In this document: piece after piece, positions 29,612 through 36,622 of the stretch | Layout: each line of letters begins with the position of its first letter | Numbering within the stretch: position 1 is the stretch's first letter | Source: Candidatus Gemmiger faecigallinarum | Lineage (GTDB): Bacteria; Bacillota; Clostridia; Oscillospirales; Ruminococcaceae | Assembly (NCBI GenBank): GCA_019120395.1 | Contig: DWVD01000101.1 | Location: 1 to 36,785, forward strand | Direction of reading: 5' to 3' | Length of the DNA stretch: 36,785 bases | Notes under the pieces: generated by a model | The model's input: the letters and a program-made list of their open reading frames with translations, nothing else | Told to the model about the DNA's origin: nothing | Databases searched by the model: none | Program-made: the position numbers and the translations under genes

Positions 29612-31774
29612 TCACTGCCCTCCGGCCGGCGCGGCGGGAGCCATGCCGCCGTCGCCGCCGCGGCCGCCCATGTCACCGCCGCCACCGGGGCCGCCGCCCT
29701 CGGACGGCATGACCTCCATGGTCATCTGGCCGCCCATCATGTCGGCGGCATCCTCGTCCACGGTGGCGGTCTCGACGCCCTCGGTCAGGTCGGCGGTGGC
29801 GCGGATGACGTCGCCCTCGGCCAGGTCGTCGCCGGAGATCTCAATGTAGTAGTCGTTGGAAGCGCCGGTGGTGACGGTCACTTCCTCAAAGGTCATGTCC
29901 ACGCCCTCGCCGCCGGTCTGGCGGTAGACAAAGCTGCTGCCGTCCTCGGCGGTGCCCACCGCGTCGATGGGCACCACAAACACGTCCTCGGTCACATCCT
30001 GCACGATCTCCACCTGGGCCTGGATGCCGATCAGCAGGCCGCTGTCCTCCTCGTCCACCCGTACGGTGGCCCCAAAGGTGCCCTGCTCGTTGGCCACCGG
30101 GTCGATCTGGGTCAGCGTGCCGCTGATCTCGTCGTCGCCGGTGGAATCGCTGGTGATGATGCAGCTCATGCCGGTGGAGATGTTGCTGACGTCGTTGGCC
30201 GAAACGGTGATCTCCACCGTCAGGCCATCGGTGTCCTGGATGGTGGCCACCGTGTCGGCGCAGGTGGAGCCGACGGTGGCGTTCAGCGCGGTGATGGTGC
30301 CGCTCATGGTGGCGGTCAGGGTGCAGTCCTCCAGGGTGTTCTGCAGGGTGGTCAGCGTATCCGGGGTGCGCTTTGCCTGCTCCAGCCGCGTCTTGGCGTC
30401 CTCCACCTGCTGCCAGGAGCTGGTCAGCGTGGTGGAGTTTTTCTCGGTGTCGTAGCTGTCGTGGGCGCTCTCCACCTGGGCTTCGGCGGTCTCCACCTGG
30501 GTCTCAGCGGCGGTGACCTGGCTTTCGGCCTGGGTCAGCGCCGTGCGGGCGGTGGTCAGCTGGGTCTGGGCGGCGTTGTAGCTGTCCATCACCTGCTGAT
30601 AGATCATGCCGGTGCCGCTGGCCGCGGCGCTTTCCTGAGAGACCAGGGCGTCGGCGGCGGACTTGAAGTTCTGCACCAGCGTGTCGGCCGTGGGGGCGGA
30701 CAGCGTGATGCCGGTACCTGCTAGCTGGGCGTTGACGCTGTCGATGCCGGCCGCCGTGGTGGCCGCCACCGCCCGCTGGTTGCTGGCGCTGACGCTGGCG
30801 TTCGCGCTCAGCGCGTCGGCCATGCCCGCGCCGGTGCCGTAGGCGGCCCAGGCGCTTTCCAGATTTCTGGCCACCGCTTCCAGCGTGGGCAGCAGCGCCG
30901 TTTTGCCGGCTTCATCCGCCGAGCTGTAACTCATATAAACGGTGGTATAGTTGGCGTAGGCGTTGTCCAGCGCGGTGGCGGCGCTGGTCAGCGCGTCCGC
31001 CGCCGCGTCGTAGCTGATCACATAGGACGCCACCCCCTGCGCCGCATTGTAGGCCGACTGCAGCGAATCGACGGTGCTTTGGGCGCTGTTGACGGTGCTC
31101 TGGGCGCTGTCGCGGGCGGCTTTGGCGTCCTCCAGCGCCTGCTGGGCGTCGGACAGGGCCTTGTCCGCGTCGTCGATGTTCTCCTGCAGGTCGATCAGAC
31201 GGTTGTCATGCTGGACCACCGCCACCTCGTAGCTTTCCACCGCCCGGTCATAGGTGGTCTGGGCGGACTGCAGGTCGTCGTTGTAGCTCTGCTGGGCGTT
31301 CTCGATCTGTTTCAGCAGGTCGGTGGTGTCCAGCGTGGCGATCACGTCGCCCTCCTGGACCACGTCGCCCACCGCGACCTCCACCGTGGCCACCGTGTAG
31401 GTGCGGGCGTTCTCCGCCACCGTCACGCTGGCCTCGCTGCCCGCCGTCACCGTACCGGTGGCGGTGACCGAGTTTTCCAGGCTGGTGCGCTGCAGCGTGG
31501 TGGTGCGGACGTACTGGTAGGTGGTCCCGGAGGCAGGCACCGCCGCAGTCAGCAGCCGGATCAGGATGGCGGCGGCCATCACCACCGCCACAAGGGCGAC
31601 GGTCAGCTTTTTGTGCCGGGCAAACCAGTTTTTGCGGCGGGGCCTGGCGGCTGCCGCATCGCCGCCGTCCGGGGCGTCCGGTTCGGGGGCGCCGGCGTCC
31701 TCCGGCAGCTCGGCGGCGGGCTCCTCCTCGGTCTGCTCCGCCACCGGGTAGGTGCTGAAATCGTCCTGTGTCAT
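29612..31774 (-). CDS. MacA/YknX-like membrane fusion protein with very long coiled coil
   Basis: The 720-residue adaptor has an acidic cytoplasmic N-terminus, one membrane helix (about residues 57-77), and a split lipoyl-like domain (VAVGDVVQEGDVIATLDT and ATMSGTITALNATVG). Between these is a coiled-coil arm of about 350 residues rich in Ala, Gln, Ser and Asp, with partial repeats such as DSAQSTVNSAQSTVDSL. A beta-barrel domain follows. The last 45 residues are Gly, Met and Pro rich (MMGGQMTMEVMPSEGGGPG). Typical MacA proteins have 370-400 residues, so this is a much longer arm. AGAGAGG lies about 17 bases before ATG 31774. It is the first gene of the exporter operon. Confidence 0.9.
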   Translation of the reverse strand: MTQDDFSTYPVAEQTEEEPAAELPEDAGAPEPDAPDGGDAAAARPRRKNWFARHKKLTVALVAVVMAAAILIRLLTAAVPASGTTYQYVRTTTLQRTSLENSVTATGTVTAGSEASVTVAENARTYTVATVEVAVGDVVQEGDVIATLDTTDLLKQIENAQQSYNDDLQSAQTTYDRAVESYEVAVVQHDNRLIDLQENIDDADKALSDAQQALEDAKAARDSAQSTVNSAQSTVDSLQSAYNAAQGVASYVISYDAAADALTSAATALDNAYANYTTVYMSYSSADEAGKTALLPTLEAVARNLESAWAAYGTGAGMADALSANASVSASNQRAVAATTAAGIDSVNAQLAGTGITLSAPTADTLVQNFKSAADALVSQESAAASGTGMIYQQVMDSYNAAQTQLTTARTALTQAESQVTAAETQVETAEAQVESAHDSYDTEKNSTTLTSSWQQVEDAKTRLEQAKRTPDTLTTLQNTLEDCTLTATMSGTITALNATVGSTCADTVATIQDTDGLTVEITVSANDVSNISTGMSCIITSDSTGDDEISGTLTQIDPVANEQGTFGATVRVDEEDSGLLIGIQAQVEIVQDVTEDVFVVPIDAVGTAEDGSSFVYRQTGGEGVDMTFEEVTVTTGASNDYYIEISGDDLAEGDVIRATADLTEGVETATVDEDAADMMGGQMTMEVMPSEGGGPGGGGDMGGRGGDGGMAPAAPAGGQ

Positions 31775-31832
31775 ATCGGTTCCTGCCTCTCTGTGCCCGG
31801 CAGCGCCGCCGCGCGGGCCGTTATGCTTTGTA

Positions 31833-31858
31833 TTATGCAGGTTTAGCTTACTGCATAA
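31833..31858. promoter_or_regulatory. Operator-like dyad upstream of the exporter operon
   Basis: Perfect 8-bp arms TTATGCAG (31833-31840) and CTGCATAA (31851-31858) with a 10-base spacer lie about 60 bases before the adaptor gene. On the minus strand, CATAAT and TACAAA elements within and after it resemble a -10, but no good -35 was found, so an activator may be needed. Confidence 0.5.
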
Positions 31859-31906
31859 AGATGAAAGATATATGGACAAAGCGTGAAGATTTCCGCACCG
31901 GAAACA

Positions 31907-31946
31907 AAAAAGAGCCGCCTTGTATGCGGATCGCACACAGGCGGCT
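31907..31946 (-). terminator. Terminator of the folT-HD operon
   Basis: On the minus strand, arms 31946-31939 and 31920-31913 (8 bp with further imperfect pairs) are followed by CTTTTTTG down to about 31905. It separates the HD gene from the exporter operon. Confidence 0.75.
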
Positions 31947-31986
31947 GAAAATTATATGTATAAAATTGCAGTATCGTCTCTGCCGG

Positions 31987-32559
31987 TCAGGCCCTGGAGC
32001 CGATGCCCAGCTCGGCGGCAAAGGGCTTCATCCCCTCGATGCACAGGGCGATCACGTCGGAAAGCTCCATCCCCAGCCGGTCGCAGCCGTCCTGGATGAC
32101 GGCGCGGTCGATCTTGGCGGCAAAGCGCTTGTCCTTGAACTTTTTGCGCACGCTGGAGGGCTTGAGTTCGGCGATGCCCGCCGGGTGCACCCTGGCCGCC
32201 GCGGCGATCAGGCCGGAAAGCTCGTCCACGGTGTAGATGCTCTTTTCCATGTCGGTCGCCGGCTCCACGTCGGTGCACAGGCCGTAGCCGTGGGCCAGGA
32301 TGGCGCGGATGCTCTCTTCGTCCACGCCGGCGTCCCGCAGGGGCTGTTCGGTGTGGCGCAGGTGCTCGTCGGGGTACTGCTCAAAGTCGTAGTCGTGCAG
32401 GTAGCCCACCGCCTGCCAGTAGGCCTCGTCGGCGCCGAAATGCCTTGCCATGGCGCCCATGCAGGCCGATACCGCCAGCGCGTGCTCAAACAGGTGGCCC
32501 TCGGTGGTGGTGGCGGCCAGCAGCTCTTTGGCGCGGGCCAGGATCAGTTTTTCGCTTAT
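31987..32559 (-). CDS. HD-domain hydrolase, apparent ATA start
   Basis: The 190-residue protein has an HD-type pattern: His26 (LFEHALAV), His55-Asp56 (LHDYDFE), then HLRHTEQ and AILAHGYG. This is a metal-dependent phosphohydrolase fold with unknown substrate, as for many HDIG proteins. The first in-frame codon with a suitable ribosome site is ATA at 32559-32557, nine bases after AAAGGGG (32575-32569). No ATG, GTG or TTG lies in frame between the end of folT and residue 34, so ATA is the likely start, or a sequencing error of ATG. It follows folT by 50 bases in the same operon. Confidence 0.75.
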   Translation of the reverse strand: MSEKLILARAKELLAATTTEGHLFEHALAVSACMGAMARHFGADEAYWQAVGYLHDYDFEQYPDEHLRHTEQPLRDAGVDEESIRAILAHGYGLCTDVEPATDMEKSIYTVDELSGLIAAAARVHPAGIAELKPSSVRKKFKDKRFAAKIDRAVIQDGCDRLGMELSDVIALCIEGMKPFAAELGIGSRA

Positions 32560-32609
32560 GGGTTCTTTCCCCTTTCCGGATGATCCAAGATACGGTCCTG
32601 CACGGTTTT

Positions 32610-33173
32610 TCAGGGCATGGCCCGGCGGCGTTTCTGGTACTGCTCGCAGGCTTTCAGCACCAGCATCAGCAGCACCACGTCCACCGGGAACTTGACGGCG
32701 TTTTTGACGATGCGCACACTGCTCAGCACCACAAACGCCTGCCCGTACATGATGTGCAGCCACAGCGGCGTGAGGAAAAAGTTGAAGATCAGCGTCACCG
32801 TCAGCTTGCAGCCGATGATGCGGCCCAGCCGCACCGGCTTGCGGTAGTACCACAGCCCGTACACGATGCCCAGCAGCAGCGCGCTGAGGGTGAAGCCGGG
32901 AAAATAGGGGCCGTTGGGCCGCAGCACGTAGCCCAGGATGTCGGTGGCCACGCCGGACAGCGCCGCCACCCAGGGGCCGCACAGGTAGCCGGCGGCCGCC
33001 GACGCCAGAAAATCAAAGCTGATCTCCAGGTAGGCGGACACCGGGATGGTAAACTGGTTCAGCGCCAGGTTCAGCGCCGCCAGCATGGCGGCCAGCGCCA
33101 GCGTGCGGGGCCGGTGCAGCTCGGCGGCCGCCCGGGACAGGCGGTCGGACTCGGTTTGCAGCATTTTTTTCAT
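32610..33173 (-). CDS. folT: Folate-family ECF transporter S component
   Basis: The 187-residue membrane protein has about six helices. The segments MLAALNLALNQFTIPVSAYLEISFDFLASAAAGYLCGPWVAALSGVATDILGYVLRPNGPYFPGFTLSALLLGIVYGLWYYR match the FolT family S component, which captures folate for the shared ECF module. The ECF ATPase and T subunits are not present nearby, as usual for group II systems. A THF riboswitch precedes the gene on the same strand. AAGGAGG lies before ATG 33173. The open frame upstream runs into the riboswitch and is not coding. Confidence 0.9.
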   Translation of the reverse strand: MKKMLQTESDRLSRAAAELHRPRTLALAAMLAALNLALNQFTIPVSAYLEISFDFLASAAAGYLCGPWVAALSGVATDILGYVLRPNGPYFPGFTLSALLLGIVYGLWYYRKPVRLGRIIGCKLTVTLIFNFFLTPLWLHIMYGQAFVVLSSVRIVKNAVKFPVDVVLLMLVLKACEQYQKRRRAMP

Positions 33174-33229
33174 GTTGCCATTCCTCCTTGTTTGTGCGTC
33201 GCCGCACAAAGGAGGATGCCGGGCCCTGC

Positions 33230-33313
33230 GCCCGCGGCGGAAAAAAGATGCAGCCGGCGCGCGGCAGGCCGTCCCTGGCCCCGCCGCGCCGCGCAAAACC
33301 GCGCGCTGCAACT
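33230..33313 (-). terminator. Attenuator of the THF riboswitch expression platform
   Basis: On the minus strand TGCAGCGCGCGG (33312-33301) pairs with the CCGCGCG..GGCTGCA arm (about 33265-33249), a mainly GC stem with an internal bulge, followed by six T residues (33246-33241). It lies between the aptamer and folT and would stop transcription when folate binds. Confidence 0.75.
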
Positions 33314-33340
33314 TTTCCGCCGTCTGCACTCCATTATGCA

Positions 33341-33462
33341 GCAGTGGGATGCGGGAGCCGCACCGCGGGCCTTTCGGCCACTTCGTCCTGCCACAACTCC
33401 CCGTTGGTCAGGCACTGCGGCTGCACGGTGCGTGCAGCCTTACGCGCGGGTCCCTACTCTGC
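33341..33462 (-). promoter_or_regulatory. THF (tetrahydrofolate) riboswitch aptamer
   Basis: The 122-base minus-strand segment retains the conserved THF-aptamer landmarks in order. AGAGTAG follows a GCAG P1 strand, then CGCGTAAG, GGGGAGTTG, ACGAAG, CGCGGTG, and CGCATCC before the closing CTGC. The segment lies directly upstream of a FolT-type gene, which is the usual THF riboswitch target in Firmicutes. P1 pairs 33462-33459 with 33344-33341. The 5' end shows another hairpin (33481-33504) just after the transcription start. The stem loops differ in length from the reference sequence, so an Rfam covariance search would be decisive. Confidence 0.85.
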
Positions 33463-33512
33463 GTCAAATCCTGTATTTTTACGGCCGGCGCAGATGCCGG
33501 CCGTATGGGTCT

Positions 33513-33540
33513 ATTATACCGCGCCGCGCCGTTTTTGCAA
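33513..33540 (-). promoter_or_regulatory. Promoter for the folT-HD transcript
   Basis: On the minus strand TTGCAA (33540-33535), 16 bases, TATAAT (33518-33513). Transcription would begin near 33506 and run into a 24-base hairpin element, then the riboswitch. Confidence 0.75.
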
Positions 33541-33584
33541 GAGCCGCGGCCGCGCCGGGCCAAAACCCGCTTTCCGGCGCGCAA

Positions 33585-33619
33585 AAAACGCCCCGGACCA
33601 ACAAAGTCCGGGGCGTTTT
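33585..33619 (-). terminator. Terminator of the C39-like peptidase gene
   Basis: A perfect 14-bp stem (33585-33598 with 33606-33619) is followed on the minus strand by T residues to 33583. It lies just below the peptidase stop at 33624. Confidence 0.92.
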
Positions 33620-33623
33620 GACG

Positions 33624-34895
33624 TTACATCAGATGCTGATCGGCCACCAGCGGGGTATCCTCGTTTTCGGATTCGCTGTCGTCCAGGCCCACCTGAACCA
33701 TCAGCGTGCCGCGGCAGGAGTTGCCGTCGCGGTCCATGGCCGTGATGTTGACCATAAAGCTGTCGATGCCCAGCACCTGCGATTCGGCGTCCACGTGCAC
33801 CGTGTAGGTGTCGCCCGCGCCCTTCTCGCCCAGCATGCTCTGGGCAAACTGCTCGCCGTCCGCCCAGGCCGAATAGGTCACCATGGCGATCTCGTCGTCG
33901 GGGTCGGTGGCCGTGGACTCCACGTCGAAGCCGGTCTCGGTCAGGTTGATGGCGTTGGAGTTGGCCAGCGACGGCGCCGTGCCGGAATAGCTGGCCAGGA
34001 CCGTCTGCCCGTTGGAGACCATCATCGTCTCGCGGATGTTCAGGCGGCTGTAATAGCCTGCAAAGGAATCGTCGGCCGTCAGCAGGAAGGTGTACTGCCC
34101 GGCGCTCAGCGTCTCAAAGTGCAGCTGGTCCGCCAGCGACGACACATCAAAGGTGGGGGTGTTCGGCTCGGCCGACACCGACTGGACGACCTCGCCGCTC
34201 TCGGTCAGGACCATCAGGTTGACGCGGGTGATGTTGCCCGGCGAGGTGATGGTGCCGGAGGGCACAAAGCCCTCGCCCGCATGCAGGTAGCTGGGGTAGG
34301 CGACCGCCGTGGCGGTCAGCGCGGCGCCCAGGCCGCTGGTGCGGTTGATGTCGCTGGCCACAAACCAGTACGAGACCGCGTCGCCGATGGTGATGGTGGC
34401 CTGCGAAAGCGGGATGCGCCCGGACGGCGCGCCCGAGGACGGGTCGGCGCAGTAGAAGGTGCCGCCGGTATAATCGGTGACCAGGATGGCATGGGGATAA
34501 TGGCGGTTATAAACCACAATGCCTTCCGGGTGGTCGTTCAGCATGTCGATCAGCTGGTCTTTCACGCTGCGGCCGCTGTCAAAATAGGCGTGCTGCACCT
34601 CGATGCCCAGCATGGAAAAGTCATGCGAAAGGCCGATGTAGCTCCAGGCCACGCGGCGCAGGCTGCTCTCGGTGATGGTGTCCCAGTTTTCCAGGCCGTC
34701 TATGTAAGCGCGGCGGCGCATCATCATGGCCGCCGAAGCCAGCGTGCAGGTATTGCCCGACAGCTGTTTGGCATAAAAAATATCCAGCGATCGCAGATCC
34801 TCGGCAAAGGCGGCCGGAACAGCGGCCACCATCATGCAGAGCGCAAGCAACAACGCCAGCAGCCGTTTGTGCAGTGCAAGCGGTTTTTTGTGCAT
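33624..34895 (-). CDS. Secreted C39-like papain-fold peptidase
   Basis: The 423-residue protein has a signal peptide (MHKKPLALHKRLLALLLALCMMVAAVPAAFA). The peptidase-like domain carries Gln44 and Cys50 in KQLSGNTCTLASAAMMM, His135 in YPHAILVTDY and Asp151 in YCADPSSG, matching the Gln-Cys-His-Asp layout of the C39-like/papain fold. C39-like proteins process peptides or are pseudopeptidases in the cell wall. The rest, residues 190-423, appears to be beta-sandwich-like with no recognised family. AAAGGAAG lies before ATG 34895. A WalR-type box in its promoter suggests envelope-stress control. Confidence 0.8.
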   Translation of the reverse strand: MHKKPLALHKRLLALLLALCMMVAAVPAAFAEDLRSLDIFYAKQLSGNTCTLASAAMMMRRRAYIDGLENWDTITESSLRRVAWSYIGLSHDFSMLGIEVQHAYFDSGRSVKDQLIDMLNDHPEGIVVYNRHYPHAILVTDYTGGTFYCADPSSGAPSGRIPLSQATITIGDAVSYWFVASDINRTSGLGAALTATAVAYPSYLHAGEGFVPSGTITSPGNITRVNLMVLTESGEVVQSVSAEPNTPTFDVSSLADQLHFETLSAGQYTFLLTADDSFAGYYSRLNIRETMMVSNGQTVLASYSGTAPSLANSNAINLTETGFDVESTATDPDDEIAMVTYSAWADGEQFAQSMLGEKGAGDTYTVHVDAESQVLGIDSFMVNITAMDRDGNSCRGTLMVQVGLDDSESENEDTPLVADQHLM

Positions 34896-34989
34896 AAGCA
34901 GTGGTACTTCCTTTCGTGAAAGATCGTCTGCGGCGTCGGCCGCCGGTCCGGCAGGCCGCAGCCCGCTCCCAGGGAAGATAACGATATAT

Positions 34990-35018
34990 AGTTTACAACT
35001 TATTTACAGCGCTGTCAA
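34990..35018 (-). promoter_or_regulatory. Promoter for the C39-like peptidase gene
   Basis: On the minus strand TTGACA (35018-35013), 17 bases, TAAACT (34995-34990). The leader is about 85 bases. Confidence 0.8.
34992..35008 (-). promoter_or_regulatory. WalR-type box TGTAAA-N5-TGTAAA
   Basis: On the minus strand TGTAAA (35008-35003), five bases, TGTAAA (34997-34992). It equals the WalR (YycF) consensus TGTWAH-N5-TGTWAH, and it lies inside the -35/-10 spacer. WalR controls autolysins and cell-wall genes in Firmicutes. Binding here is inferred from the motif only. Confidence 0.6.
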
Positions 35019-35197
35019 TTCGACAATCTGCCGGTTTGCGGGGCCAATTTTTTACAGCCCCCTCTGTTTTGTACAGTTTCCCGCGTAGCGCCGCGTTTTT
35101 CCGGCGGCGGCGCCATGCCCGTGTTTCACGTTTGCACCGCGCCCCGCAAAGCAAAAAATCCGGGGACGAAAAGCGGAGCAAGCGCAAGGAGGCTTTG

Positions 35198-35221
35198 GTT
35201 TTGCCGCGCAGGCGGCAAAAC
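35198..35221. repeat. Perfect 10-bp hairpin in the 35019-35373 intergenic region
   Basis: GTTTTGCCGC (35198-35207) and GCGGCAAAAC (35212-35221) pair with a GCAG loop. No T-tract follows on either strand. The surrounding 350 bases hold short plus-strand frames (from about 35093) with no ribosome site or recognised family, so I treat the region as non-coding. Confidence 0.5.
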
Positions 35222-35242
35222 TGAGAAGCGCCGAAAAATCGT

Positions 35243-35281
35243 AAAAAAACAGGCCGCCGGCAGCACAGCCAACGGCCTGTT
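35243..35281 (-). terminator. Terminator of the decarboxylase pump operon
   Basis: On the minus strand, a 9-bp stem (35281-35273 with 35256-35248) is followed by TTTTTTTAC. It lies about 95 bases beyond the beta-subunit stop. Confidence 0.75.
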
Positions 35282-35373
35282 CTGGTTGGATTTTGCGGCA
35301 AAGATTCCCTTGTGCGCGCTCCGCTAAACGTCCCCGGCCCGGGCCGCCGCGCCGCGCGCGGCAAAGCCTGCCG

Positions 35374-36570
35374 TCACAGCCCCTGGCACATATTGATCAG
35401 GATACCGGCTGCGACCGCCGAGCCGATCACGCCGGCCACGTTGGGACCCATGGCGTGCATCAGCAGATAGTTGGAGGGATTGTATTCCTGGCCGACCTTC
35501 TGGCTGACGCGGGCGGCCATGGGCACGGCCGACACGCCGGCCGAGCCGATCAGCGGGTTGATCTTGCCATGGGTGATAAAGCACATCAGCTTGCCCAGCA
35601 GCACGCCGCCGGCGGTGCCGCAGGCAAAGGCGACGACGCCCAGCACAATGACCAGCACGGTGCGCATGTTCAGGAAGGTCTCGGCGTTGGTGGTGCAGCC
35701 CACGCTGAAGCCCAGGAAGATGGTGATGATGTTCATCAGCTCGTTGCCTGCGGTCTTGGTAATGCGCTCGACCACGCCGGTCTCCTTCATCAGGTTGCCC
35801 ATCATCAGGCAGCCCACCAGGATGGCCGCATCCGGCAGCAGCAGGCTGACCAAAATGGTAACGATGATGGGGAACAGGATCTTTTCCGTGCGGCTGACCT
35901 TGCGGGGCGCTTCCATAACGATCTTGCGCTCCTTGTCGGTGGTCAGCAGTTTCATGATGGGCGGCTGGATGACCGGCACCAGCGCCATGTAACAGTAGGC
36001 CGCCACCGCGACGGAACCCAGCAGCGCCGGGGCCAGGCGGGTGGTGGTGTAGATGGCGGTGGGGCCGTCCGCGCCGCCGATGATGCCGATGGACGCGGCC
36101 TCGGCGGGGGTGAAGCCCAGCAGGCGCGCGCCGATGTAGGCCACAAAGATGCCCAGCTGCGCCGCGGCGCCCAGAAGCAGGCTGGACGGCCGGGCGATCA
36201 GCGGCTCAAAGTCGGTCATGGTGCCGATGCCCAGGAAGATCAGCGGCGGATAGATGCCCAGCTTGACGCCCAGGTACAGGTAGTCGGCCAGGCCGCCGGA
36301 ATTTCCCAGCAGCTCCCAGTTGATGTGCTGGGTATCATTGATAAAGATCTCCATGTGGATGATGTTGTCCAGCGGCAGGTTGGCCATCAGCATGCCGAAG
36401 CCGATGGGCAGAAGCAGCAAAGGCTCAAACTGGCGGACGATCGCCAGGTACAAAAGCACGCACGCCACCGCGATCATAATGGCGTAGCGGTACCCACCCT
36501 CCACAAAAAAGATTTGTGCAAAGCCGGAATTGGCAAAAATCTGCTGCAGGTTGGAAACGATAGCCCCCAT
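35374..36570 (-). CDS. Sodium ion-translocating decarboxylase beta subunit (OadB/GcdB/MmdB family)
   Basis: The 398-residue membrane protein has about 11 helices. The conserved segments YPPLIFLGIGTMTDFEPLIARP, IIGGADGPTAIYTTTRLAP, PDAAILVGCLMMGNLMKETG and GSAGVSAVPMAARVSQKVGQEYNPSNYLLMHAMGPNVAGVIGSAVAAG are signatures of beta subunits of oxaloacetate, glutaconyl-CoA or methylmalonyl-CoA decarboxylases. These export Na+ using decarboxylation energy. AAAGGGGGT lies before ATG 36570. It is downstream of a gamma-like subunit whose C-terminus lies at the right edge. The substrate depends on the alpha subunit, which is not in the window. Confidence 0.95.
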   Translation of the reverse strand: MGAIVSNLQQIFANSGFAQIFFVEGGYRYAIMIAVACVLLYLAIVRQFEPLLLLPIGFGMLMANLPLDNIIHMEIFINDTQHINWELLGNSGGLADYLYLGVKLGIYPPLIFLGIGTMTDFEPLIARPSSLLLGAAAQLGIFVAYIGARLLGFTPAEAASIGIIGGADGPTAIYTTTRLAPALLGSVAVAAYCYMALVPVIQPPIMKLLTTDKERKIVMEAPRKVSRTEKILFPIIVTILVSLLLPDAAILVGCLMMGNLMKETGVVERITKTAGNELMNIITIFLGFSVGCTTNAETFLNMRTVLVIVLGVVAFACGTAGGVLLGKLMCFITHGKINPLIGSAGVSAVPMAARVSQKVGQEYNPSNYLLMHAMGPNVAGVIGSAVAAGILINMCQGL

Positions 36571-36622
36571 GCAGGCACCCCCTTTTTTCTTTATCCTCCG
36601 TGGCCAGCGGCCCGGTCAGATC

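Noticed and set aside
30461-31846. Plus-strand frames (30461-30724, 31079-31846) opposite the adaptor gene
   Set aside because: Antisense to the long coiled-coil coding region, with no ribosome site and only Gly/Val/His-rich low-complexity sequence.
32445-34919. An 824-codon plus-strand open frame
   Set aside because: It is antisense to folT, the riboswitch and the C39-like gene; the minus-strand genes have clear family motifs and ribosome sites.
35036-35327. Short Arg/Lys-rich frames between the C39-like gene and the decarboxylase operon
   Set aside because: No ribosome site in register and no conserved motif; the region holds a promoter, a hairpin and a terminator instead.
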